A DNA stretch of 64,000 nucleotides, from NCBI RefSeq assembly GCF_000981895.1, contig NZ_LATD01000073.1, forward strand, positions 1-64,000. Direction: 5' to 3'. Of the stretch, positions 8,581 through 15,905 are shown one piece after another. This stretch comes from Streptomyces odonnellii (GTDB taxonomy: Bacteria > Actinomycetota > Actinomycetes > Streptomycetales > Streptomycetaceae). The stretch's first letter is position 1. Each line of letters starts with the position of its first letter. The notes beneath the pieces are model-generated. The model made no database searches and had not been told where the DNA came from. It saw nothing but the letters and a program-made list of their open reading frames with translations. Made by a program: the position numbers and the translations under genes.

Positions 8581-10110
8581 TCAGCGGGCAACCGCTTTGA
8601 CCAGCTTGGCCACCAGTTCGGGGTGGTTGCCTTGGAAGAAGTAGCGGGCGTCTGTCTCGACGGTCCATCCGGCCTCCCGGAGAGCGTGAGCAAGGGGCGC
8701 GTCCGGTTCCACCAGGGACGCGTGGGCGAAGAGGGAGCGGGCCGCGGTGGACCAGGAGTCGTCAGCCTGCGCGTGCAGCGCGAGACCGCTGTCGAGATCG
8801 TCGTCCGACAGGTAACAGATCACCGTGGTGAGACCGGGGATGTCCAACCACCTGAATCCGAGGGCCGGGTCGCCGTCCGAGCTCCAGCCGTCGGTGACCA
8901 TCAGCAGTACGGGACGGGTTCCCTCGGACGCATGGGAGAGTTCGCGGTGGAAGCGTTCTGCGGCGGTGTAGAGTGCCTGCCGCATCGGCGTGCCGCCGTA
9001 GATGAGGTCCTCCAGCAACGTGGCGTTGCCGCGCCCGGCGCCCTCCGCCAGGCGCAGGGCGTGATCCAACGGAAGTGTCGTGTCTCCGACTTCGACCACC
9101 GCCTCGAAGAGCAGCGGCATCACGGTCGTCCGCAACGTGGTGAGGATCTCCTCGGGGGCCACCTTGCCCGGCGCTGCCAACTGGAGCAGTGCTTCGCGGA
9201 CCAGTCGAAGGTGTGCGACGTGCCTCATCATCTGGCCGGCCTGCCCGAGAGCGGAGACCATGCCGATGTCCCCGGCGGCCCCGTGCAGTGCCTTCACTGA
9301 CTCCATGGGGTTGTCGGCTTGTAAGTGCGTGAGGACCAGTTGGAGTTGGTCCGGTGTCAGGGCGGGTGTCAGCCTGGCCAGTGTGGCGGCGAGGTCGGGG
9401 TGCCGGCGCAGGCGGTGGACGATGGTGGCTACTTGGCCGGGTTGGGTGAGGTAGACGGAGGCAACCTGCTCCCAGCCCTCACGACCGTACTCGGCGGCCA
9501 GTTGGCGTAGTTCCGCCAGGTCCGGGTCGCTCCCGGAGGGAACCCGCGTAGCGGCCGGGGTAGCGGGGCGGTCCGGGCCCGCTGGCCGCTCTTCGGACGT
9601 TGCGTTCAGCAGGGTGAGTAGTGAGAGTACGTCGCAGGCCGCAGGCGCGACCGAGTTTCCGGACCGGCTGTGCCAGCCCCTGGTGGCGCCGTCCACGACG
9701 CCGTGCTGCAGCAATCGGGTGAGAGCGCCGGAGGCCGCCCCGTCGATCACGTTGTGGAAGAGGGAGCTCAGTGCTCCGCCTCCGCCGCCGTGGCGGAGTC
9801 CGAAGGCGTACACGAACACGTCGACTCTGGTGGCACTCTCGCGCTGATATCCGGCGGCCTGCGAGGACCAGTCCTCCAACAGCAGTTCCTGGAGGCTCTT
9901 GTGGAGTTGATGGAGACGTGACGTCCCGTCCGTCCCCGGCGCGTTCGCACTCAGCTGCATAGAGCCGGAGACGTCGAGTACCACCCCGAGCAGCACAGGG
10001 GAAGGGGATGCTGGCTCGGGCAACGCCGGAGGCGATACCGACGGCTCAGGCTGCGCAGCCAGCGTTGCTGGTACGGTTTCGCCTGGCTTTCGCCTGTGCC
10101 ACAGTCTCAT
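8581..10110 (-). CDS. von Willebrand factor A domain protein with a split metal site
   Basis: A 509-residue protein from the ATG at 10110. A vWA MIDAS motif DVSGS is at residues 46-50, but the matching Thr (GGTPMRQAL, about 372) and Asp (VTDG, about 407) come more than 300 residues later. A large helical insert therefore appears to interrupt the domain, or two half-domains pair. The insert contains VTLTHLQAD-like helices and polar linkers. The frame is open far upstream of 10110 but there overlaps the divergent gene and has no protein character. It is divergent from the next gene across only 75 bases, implying shared control. Confidence 0.75.
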   Translation of the reverse strand: MRLWHRRKPGETVPATLAAQPEPSVSPPALPEPASPSPVLLGVVLDVSGSMQLSANAPGTDGTSRLHQLHKSLQELLLEDWSSQAAGYQRESATRVDVFVYAFGLRHGGGGGALSSLFHNVIDGAASGALTRLLQHGVVDGATRGWHSRSGNSVAPAACDVLSLLTLLNATSEERPAGPDRPATPAATRVPSGSDPDLAELRQLAAEYGREGWEQVASVYLTQPGQVATIVHRLRRHPDLAATLARLTPALTPDQLQLVLTHLQADNPMESVKALHGAAGDIGMVSALGQAGQMMRHVAHLRLVREALLQLAAPGKVAPEEILTTLRTTVMPLLFEAVVEVGDTTLPLDHALRLAEGAGRGNATLLEDLIYGGTPMRQALYTAAERFHRELSHASEGTRPVLLMVTDGWSSDGDPALGFRWLDIPGLTTVICYLSDDDLDSGLALHAQADDSWSTAARSLFAHASLVEPDAPLAHALREAGWTVETDARYFFQGNHPELVAKLVKAVAR

Positions 10111-10185
10111 CCGATGAACGACCTTTCCGGCAGTGCGGCTGCACCCGGCCACGCCGGATGAACCGATCGCTTCAGGACGGAGCCG

Positions 10186-11925
10186 ATGGCAGGGAACAGT
10201 TCCGATCTCGCCGAAGGCGAGGGCCTGGGGGCCTCGTTCTTGGGGTTGCTGGTTGATGTCTCCTTTTCCATGATGCACCCGGTGCTCGACACCGGCGGCG
10301 GAAAGCGGAGATCCCGGCTGGAAACGGTACGGACCGCATTGGACGAGGCCGTCGGCAGGGCCAGCGCGCTGCAGGCAAATCCCCACGCTCCTCGGCAGGA
10401 CCAACTGAAGGTGCTGACACTCGGGTTCGGCTTCCGACCGTTTCGTGGGGCGGCCACCCCGGCGGCCGGCGACGGACGGATCCGCAGCATGCTCACCGCC
10501 TCCGAGGACCCATCGGACGCGGTCATAGGAATGGACGCGCTGGTGCGGGAATGGCCGCAGGTCAAGACCCGGCTGTCGGCGAGGCGGTGGCAGATGCTCG
10601 GCCCCACCACCCCGATGGCAGAGGCCCTGGACATCGCCGTGCCGACGCTGGCCTCGGCCGCCGGCCGAGGCGGGCAGTCCATGCTCTGCATCATCACCGA
10701 TGGGGAGCCGTCCGAACCGGACGGCGCGGCCAGACTCAGGAAGAGGTGCCGGGAGCTGAGGCAGTCCGGTGTGGCCGTCATGACCTGCCTCCTGGGTGCC
10801 GAACCCCTCGGCGAGCCAGGCCGATTGGTGGCCACCGCCCCCGCCAACTGGCCCGCCGCGGCGCAGTTGATGTTCGACTGTGCCTCCGAACTCGGGGCGG
10901 ACGATCCCATGCGGGGCTATCTGCGCGAGTGGCACTGGACCGCCGATCCGGACGCCCGGCTGTTCGCAGCCGTACAGGTACACGACGAATTGCCGCACCT
11001 GCTGAGCGCCATGCTCGACTACCTTGCCCCCGCTGACGATGCGGAAGACACCGATATCACGTCAGCTTCACCCTCGGCGCTGACGACGCCATCGAAGCCG
11101 CTGGTCCACGCCACACCGCACAGCACCTCGCCCACTACGGCCTACGGAAGTTCGGTCAACGCAGAAAACGCTGAGCCGTTGGGAGTGGTGTTCGTCCACG
11201 GGATCACTTCGTCGGCCGCCACATGGAAGGACGTGCGTGCCTCTCTGGCCCGGACCGAGGACTTGGCCGATCTGGAGCCGCAACCCCCTTTCGAGTACGC
11301 GACCGGTCTGTTCGGCAACAAGCCGTTGAGCCTGAAGAAGCCCCTGAGCCTGAGCGGCGCCCTGCGCGTGCTGCCGTCCCTGGACACCATCGCCGACAGC
11401 CTCATGTCCTACCTGGAGACCGAGGCTGCGGACTTCCAGCGCTTGGTCCTGGTGGGCCACAGCATGGGGGGCCTCGTCATCCAGCGCTTCCTCGCCCGCA
11501 TGCTAGCCCGCAGGCGCGGGACCGACTTGGCCCGCATCCGCAGGGTCGTCCTGCTTGCCTGCCCCAACCAGGGTTCCGACCTTGCTCTCGTCCTGCGCAA
11601 AAAACTCTCCCTCGGCAATCGGCAGGAGATTGCGCTCCGCCCCTTCGACGAGCCGGTGAACGACACTCGCTCAGTCGTACTCCAGCACATCATCAATGCC
11701 CATGCCGTCACCGAGAGCAGCTGCCCCATCCCCTTCTCTGTCTATGCAGGCGAGGAGGACGGGGTGGTCTCGGCCGCTTCCGCCCGAAGCAGCTTCCCCG
11801 ATGCAGCCGCCCTACCAGGCAACCACTTCACTATCCTGAGCAATGAGCGAACCTTCAGCACCCTCCAGCGGCTCCTGCGCGAGGCTTCCACCAGCGAGCC
11901 CCTCAGACCACCACCGCCGCCCTAG
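10186..11925 (+). CDS. Fusion of a vWA domain and an alpha/beta hydrolase
   Basis: A 579-residue two-domain protein. The N-terminal vWA domain (about 18-275) has a complete MIDAS: DVSFS at 24-28, Thr in GPTTPM at 141-142 and Asp in ITDGEPSE at 172. A linker of about 50 Ser/Thr/Ala-rich residues leads to an alpha/beta hydrolase (about 330-565) with the oxyanion strand VVFVHGITSS and nucleophile elbow GHSMGG (Ser426). Asp525 and His547 plausibly complete the triad, as in PGAP1/lipase-like proteins. The start has AGGACGGAG upstream. The pairing suggests metal-dependent protein recognition controlling a lipase or esterase; the substrate is unknown. Confidence 0.8.
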   Translation: MAGNSSDLAEGEGLGASFLGLLVDVSFSMMHPVLDTGGGKRRSRLETVRTALDEAVGRASALQANPHAPRQDQLKVLTLGFGFRPFRGAATPAAGDGRIRSMLTASEDPSDAVIGMDALVREWPQVKTRLSARRWQMLGPTTPMAEALDIAVPTLASAAGRGGQSMLCIITDGEPSEPDGAARLRKRCRELRQSGVAVMTCLLGAEPLGEPGRLVATAPANWPAAAQLMFDCASELGADDPMRGYLREWHWTADPDARLFAAVQVHDELPHLLSAMLDYLAPADDAEDTDITSASPSALTTPSKPLVHATPHSTSPTTAYGSSVNAENAEPLGVVFVHGITSSAATWKDVRASLARTEDLADLEPQPPFEYATGLFGNKPLSLKKPLSLSGALRVLPSLDTIADSLMSYLETEAADFQRLVLVGHSMGGLVIQRFLARMLARRRGTDLARIRRVVLLACPNQGSDLALVLRKKLSLGNRQEIALRPFDEPVNDTRSVVLQHIINAHAVTESSCPIPFSVYAGEEDGVVSAASARSSFPDAAALPGNHFTILSNERTFSTLQRLLREASTSEPLRPPPPP

Positions 11926-12176
11926 ACACACGGAGGACGCTTTCCGGCGCTTCTGCCAGCAGTGTCCACATGGCCTCGCTGGCCGCTGCGCCAAGTGCCG
12001 CGTTCCAGCGGGCCGTGGCCAACCGGGCGGTTCGATGCCCAGCACGTCGGCGTGGACCCCCTTGGTGGCGTCTCGCTGAACAGCGGCAGTCCAAGGCGAC
12101 GCGACAGGGCGCGGGCCGGGGTTGCTTTGCCCGCGCCCGGTAGCCCGTTGACCAGGACGTCGAATGGCTTGGTCAT
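11922..12176 (-). pseudogene. P-loop kinase / AAA-type protein fragment
   Basis: From 12176 it reads MTKPFDVLVNGLPGAGK with a good Walker A, then ARALSRRLGLPLFSETPP. The rest of the match (KGVHADVLGIEPPG, then EAMWTLLAEAPESVL) is in other frames, and the gene stops within about 90 residues. It is the broken start of an adenylylate/shikimate-kinase-like P-loop protein, lying 3' of the vWA-hydrolase gene on the opposite strand. Confidence 0.6.
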
Positions 12177-12568
12177 GCCCTGCGGCGCCTGGGCCTGCAC
12201 CGCCCGCCCGCGCGATGGTGTTCAAGCCCGTCGAATCCGCCCAGGTTTCCTGGCGAGCCGTGAACGCAACCCACCTCGTTGCCCTCGTCCGCACCGGAGC
12301 CCGCTTCGAACGCGGTCACCTCCTCGATCGCCCCGGGGAGGCCGCGCCCCCAAGGCACGACCAACGCGACCCTCACGCTCAGAGCAGAGACTCCAATGGT
12401 CGAACTGGCGACGACACCATCAAGCCATCGCCCGCACCTGCCACTACCCACGCCGCACGTGCCCCGACCGGTTGAGTCACGAACCACCGCCGTCCTGACG
12501 AGCCATCAGGCCACTACACTCCGAACAGGCTCTCCGACCAGCACAAATGGACAAACGCTGCTGGAGTA
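12177..12568. other. No supported gene
   Basis: About 390 bases between two broken genes. Short open frames on both strands show no family resemblance, and no repeat or RNA feature was seen. Confidence 0.45.
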
Positions 12569-13046
12569 TTGGGTGGCTTCGTAGATGGCAACGGAGAACT
12601 TTCGAGGCCGGTGGAGAGGGCTGCGGTGGAAGACGAGCTGGGCGAGCTGATTTATCTGGCCGATCCGCCAGGGACGAGCGGTCACGTTGTCTCGCTGCGG
12701 GTGCTGGAGGTGCCGTCCCCCGGCAGGGACTTCTTGGACTGCGAGTTCGTTGCGGAGACCGAGACAGTCAAAGGCAGCTTCCCCGTCCATGTGACGTCCG
12801 ATGACCTCGATGACTGGGAACAGGCTCTGGGGGGCGCTCGCGGGGAATCGGTTCGTGTCGTGGCTGAACTTGGGACGGACGGTGCAGTTCAAGATCAAAC
12901 CGGTGAGCCCTGGTGTGATCGCGGAGTCAGCCCATGACGGTCCGTCGTCACAGGTGACGGTCAGCGTGCCTCTCTTTCCGGCGACTGGCTGGATCGATGA
13001 TCAGCGTGCGCGTCTTGGGGAGGTGCGGCAGTTGTTCTCTGGCTGA
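12569..13046 (+). pseudogene. DUF5959-like protein, frameshifted
   Basis: One frame carries GELIYLADPPGTSGHVVSLR and FPVHVTSDDLDDWEQAL. The match then shifts frame near 12840 to VQFKIKPVSPGVIAESAHD and ends with QVTVSVPLFPATGWIDDQRA. That order matches the small Streptomyces family DUF5959 (function unknown, about 130-150 residues). A likely original start is the GTG at 12626. A single indel separates the halves. Confidence 0.55.
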
Positions 13047-13104
13047 CCATCCTGTGCAGTGCTACTCGGCCTGTTCGTCAGCCGACTGCCTGCTGTTCGG
13101 CTCG

Positions 13105-13290
13105 GGCGACGGCTGGACACTGCACCAGCTACGTCACACCCTCGCGCTGGAGATGGCCTACCGCCCCGGCGGCGTCCTCGCGACCAAGATCCATTTCAAG
13201 CACATCGCTGTCGCGACCACCGAGGGCTACAACGACCTCGCCGCCTACGCCGCCGACGTCAGCAGTCGCGGCCGGGAGCACCGCCGATAA
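13105..13290 (+). pseudogene. Tyrosine recombinase (integrase) C-terminal fragment
   Basis: About 60 residues contain GWTLHQLRHTLALEMAYRPGG, the HxLRH box of tyrosine recombinases, and KIHFKHIAVATTEGYNDLAA, where the catalytic His and Tyr occur. The N-terminal DNA-binding and core domains are absent. With the replication-relaxation scrap next to it, this marks the remains of an integrative element. Confidence 0.7.
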
Positions 13291-13399
13291 GGCGTCACTC
13301 GACTGCGCGGCTGGCCGACGCACCACTTCAGCCCCGGTCGATGGCCGTCGAATCTCACGCCAGGCAGGTTGTTGGCCGCGCCACGGTGAGAGGCGGAAC

Positions 13400-13535
13400 G
13401 GGCTTCGTTCCGCTTGGCCGGTGTCTCCGTTGGCTGTGTGCCGGTAGGTCAGGTGCGGTGTACAGCCGCCGGATCTGGTCGGCCGTGGCGACCCTGAGCA
13501 CTCCGAGCACCCACAGCACGTCGCCGCGCAGGCCG
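13400..13535 (-). pseudogene. Replication-relaxation family fragment
   Basis: One frame reads LRGDVLWVLGVLRVATADQIRRL and a neighbouring frame continues PHLTYRHTAN, the start of the winged-helix domain of actinobacterial replication-relaxation proteins from integrative and conjugative elements. Only about 45 residues remain. Identification rests on this short stretch. Confidence 0.5.
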
Positions 13536-13753
13536 TTGGCCTCCCCCGCCCTGTTCCCCTCTTGCCTGCCATCAGGCTCGCCCTCCCGTCGTCCGCGACC
13601 CGCCAGGCGCCGGGGCTGCGCCGGAAGCGGTCGCACTGTGACGTGTTCGGCATGTGTGGTGCCCTGCACTGTGCCCAGGCCTCGACGTGGTTCCTGCACG
13701 GTGAGGTGCACGGACACGGCGGTGCAGAAACGAGGACCCAATGAAGGAGCAAC

Positions 13754-14272
13754 GTGCCTGAGGCGGGTGAGGGCTCCACTCCGGCTGACCGCCCGGGTTG
13801 CCAGCGGCTCGGTGATGCAGCGGCGGAGATGTTCGTGGAGGTGCAGCGGTCGGATACGAAGGCAACGACGTTGTGCGGTGTGACGGGCGGTCTGCTGGCG
13901 GTGGACGCTGCGGCGTTGTCGACCGTGCCGAGGTCCTGTTGGCTGCCGGTGGCTGCTCTGGCGTCTGCTGCGGTCCTTCTTGGCGTGGCGCTCGTCGTTG
14001 CCCTGTCTGCGATCCGCCCTGTGCTACCGCGCCGCGGTGGGTTCAGAACATTCGCAGGGTCTGTCCCGGAGCAGGACGGGGCTGAGGAGGTCGTAGCGAT
14101 CTTCTCGGCGATGGGTTCTGGCCAGTGTGTGCTGGTGGAGGCAGAGCGGCTGGTGTTGTTCGCCGGCTTGGCTCAGCGGAAATTCCGTGCGGTGAAGTGG
14201 GCAGTCGATCTCACGGCAACTGCCCTGGGGATGGCCGGAATTGGCTTATTGAGCGTATACATCACTTCTTGA
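13754..14272 (+). CDS. PycTM/DUF5706-like membrane effector
   Basis: A 172-residue protein with GTG start and a clear AAGGAG 9 bases upstream. The pattern EVQRSDTKATTLCGVTGGLL followed by two hydrophobic segments (about 40-58 and 65-88), a polar stretch with VVAIFSAMGSG, then LAQRKFRAVKWAVDLTATAL and a final hydrophobic segment matches DUF5706. That is the transmembrane effector (PycTM) class of Pycsar anti-phage systems, which damages the membrane once a cyclic nucleotide signal is made. It is first in a tightly spaced operon with a cyclic-nucleotide-binding protein and a nucleotidyl cyclase, which supports this reading. Activity is inferred. Confidence 0.75.
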   Translation: MPEAGEGSTPADRPGCQRLGDAAAEMFVEVQRSDTKATTLCGVTGGLLAVDAAALSTVPRSCWLPVAALASAAVLLGVALVVALSAIRPVLPRRGGFRTFAGSVPEQDGAEEVVAIFSAMGSGQCVLVEAERLVLFAGLAQRKFRAVKWAVDLTATALGMAGIGLLSVYITS

Positions 14273-14310
14273 GAATATCGTGGTGGATGGGCATCACATT
14301 CGGGGGGTGT

Positions 14311-14970
14311 ATGTATCAGCCGCATGTCTCGGTCATCGGTGACGATCTTTGGTCGCAGTTGTGTCAGCTGGCTCCGGTTCGTGTGCGTCCGGCCAGGAGC
14401 GTGCTGTTACGGCAGGGGGATCCGGGTACCCACGTCATCTTGCTGGTCTCCGGATCCACCTTGATCACGCTCACCGGATCGCATGGCGAACGGACGCTGC
14501 TGGCGGTACGCGGGGCAGGTGAACTGCTGGGCGAGCTGGCGGTGTTGGACAATCAGCCACGGACCGCGTCGGTCATCGCCGCGGAGGACTGCCGGGTGCA
14601 CATCGTTCCCACTCCTGACTTCCTGGCCTTTGTCGACCGCCACGATCTGCAGGCCGCGCTGCTGCGTCACGCCATCGCGCGCGTACGTGAAGCGGAGACC
14701 GTACGCCTGGAGATGGCCACTTCGGCCGTGCCCGTGCGCCTGGCCTCGGCGCTCGCACGGCTGCTCCAGGCCGCGTCGGCGGGCGGTGCGGAATACCTCG
14801 TGCGGCTGACGCAGCTGGACCTGTCACAGCTGATCGGCGCGTCCCGCAACGCCGTGGGAGCGGCCCTGAAACCGTGGCGCGAGCAGGGATGGCTCGCCAC
14901 GGAGGCCGCCGGCGGACTCATCATCCGCGACATCACATCGATCCAGTCACACGCCCACGCCCAGACGTGA
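14311..14970 (+). CDS. CRP/FNR-family regulator with cyclic-nucleotide-binding domain
   Basis: 219 residues. The N-terminal cyclic-nucleotide-binding barrel (about 10-125) has an intact phosphate-binding cassette at 70-90, GELLGELAVLDNQPRTASVI, with the conserved Glu75 and Arg84. After a long helix the C-terminal winged helix (about 160-210) reads LTQLDLSQLIGASRNAVGAAL, a standard Crp HTH. I chose the ATG at 14311 because GGGGGG lies 5-6 bases upstream; the open frame runs further upstream into the previous gene. It sits between the PycTM-like gene and the cyclase, so it probably senses the cyclase product and controls the operon or acts as its receptor. Confidence 0.88.
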   Translation: MYQPHVSVIGDDLWSQLCQLAPVRVRPARSVLLRQGDPGTHVILLVSGSTLITLTGSHGERTLLAVRGAGELLGELAVLDNQPRTASVIAAEDCRVHIVPTPDFLAFVDRHDLQAALLRHAIARVREAETVRLEMATSAVPVRLASALARLLQAASAGGAEYLVRLTQLDLSQLIGASRNAVGAALKPWREQGWLATEAAGGLIIRDITSIQSHAHAQT

Positions 14971-15086
14971 CCGACCGCACCGGCCCGGTGCCCAGCACTG
15001 GGCACCGCCGACGCCCGGGCGCGTCCAGCATGAGGCAGGACACCCACTCGGGTAGTTCCCCAACTCGATGGAAAGGCTGCTGCCCC

Positions 15087-15905
15087 ATGCCCTCTCTCAT
15101 CCCGTCCGATGTCGCCGATGTGCCGCCGGAACATGCTCTGTTGACCGTCGACATGAAGGAGTACAGCCAGCTCCCCGAAGCGAAGATGGCGCCCGCGCGG
15201 GCCGATCTGGACAGCATGCTGACGACGGTGTTCGCTCAGTGCGGGATCGGCGACGCGACGCCGCTCGGCGCCGTCAAGGACCGCGGAGACGGCGCCATCT
15301 TCGTGCTGCCGGCCCGGCACGCGGCACGCCTGATCGACCCGCTCCTCGTCCTCCTCGGTCAGGCACTCGAGCGGCGCGAGCAGACCCGGCTGGCCAGCGC
15401 GCCAACGATCCGGCTGCGGGCCAGCGTGCACGTCGGTCCACTGGCGCCGCCGGACCACCGGGGGGATGCGGCCAACGACGCCTGTCGGCTGGTCGACAGC
15501 GACGCGGCCCGCCGGGCCATGACCGCAGCGGTGGACCACGGAGTGCTGCTGGCTGCCGTGATCTCGGACACCGCCTATGGCCGCGCGGTCGCCGCAGGCC
15601 GCACCTCGGCTCTCAAGGAGCAGCACTTCCACCGGGCCACCGCCCACGTCGAGGGCAAGCCGGGCTTCGAGCAGACCTGCTGGCTCTTCGTCCCCGGGCT
15701 GGTGCCTTCGGTGCTCACCCCCTACCTCACCCACGACAGCGACGCCGTGCCCGACGGCCGACCCAGCCACGCCGCTCAGCGCAGCACGAAGAACACCATC
15801 GCCGACAAGCGCGGCGATACCGTACGCCAGAAGGGCAAGGCCAGCGGCAGGGCCCGGCTGATCCAGGTCGGCCGCGACTACATTCCCGGTCAGGAGCAGT
15901 CATGA
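15087..15905 (+). CDS. Class III nucleotidyl cyclase (PycC-like)
   Basis: 272 residues from the ATG at 15087 (GAAAGG upstream). The class III cyclase core is complete. Metal ligands are Asp22 in LLTVDMKEYS and Asp68 in KDRGDGAIF. Base-recognition positions are Lys64 and Asp123 (PPDHRGDAAN), and the transition-state pair is Asn130 and Arg134 (NDACRL). The Lys/Asp pair is what adenylyl cyclases carry, but Pycsar enzymes making cCMP or cUMP belong to the same fold, so the product is not certain. About 100 residues after the core are basic. The stop overlaps the next start (ATGA), showing translational coupling. Confidence 0.83.
   Translation: MPSLIPSDVADVPPEHALLTVDMKEYSQLPEAKMAPARADLDSMLTTVFAQCGIGDATPLGAVKDRGDGAIFVLPARHAARLIDPLLVLLGQALERREQTRLASAPTIRLRASVHVGPLAPPDHRGDAANDACRLVDSDAARRAMTAAVDHGVLLAAVISDTAYGRAVAAGRTSALKEQHFHRATAHVEGKPGFEQTCWLFVPGLVPSVLTPYLTHDSDAVPDGRPSHAAQRSTKNTIADKRGDTVRQKGKASGRARLIQVGRDYIPGQEQS

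Noticed and set aside
8581-10998. An 805-residue vWA protein starting at 10998
   Set aside because: The first about 295 residues lie opposite the well-supported vWA-hydrolase gene and have no protein character; the ATG at 10110 gives a normal protein.
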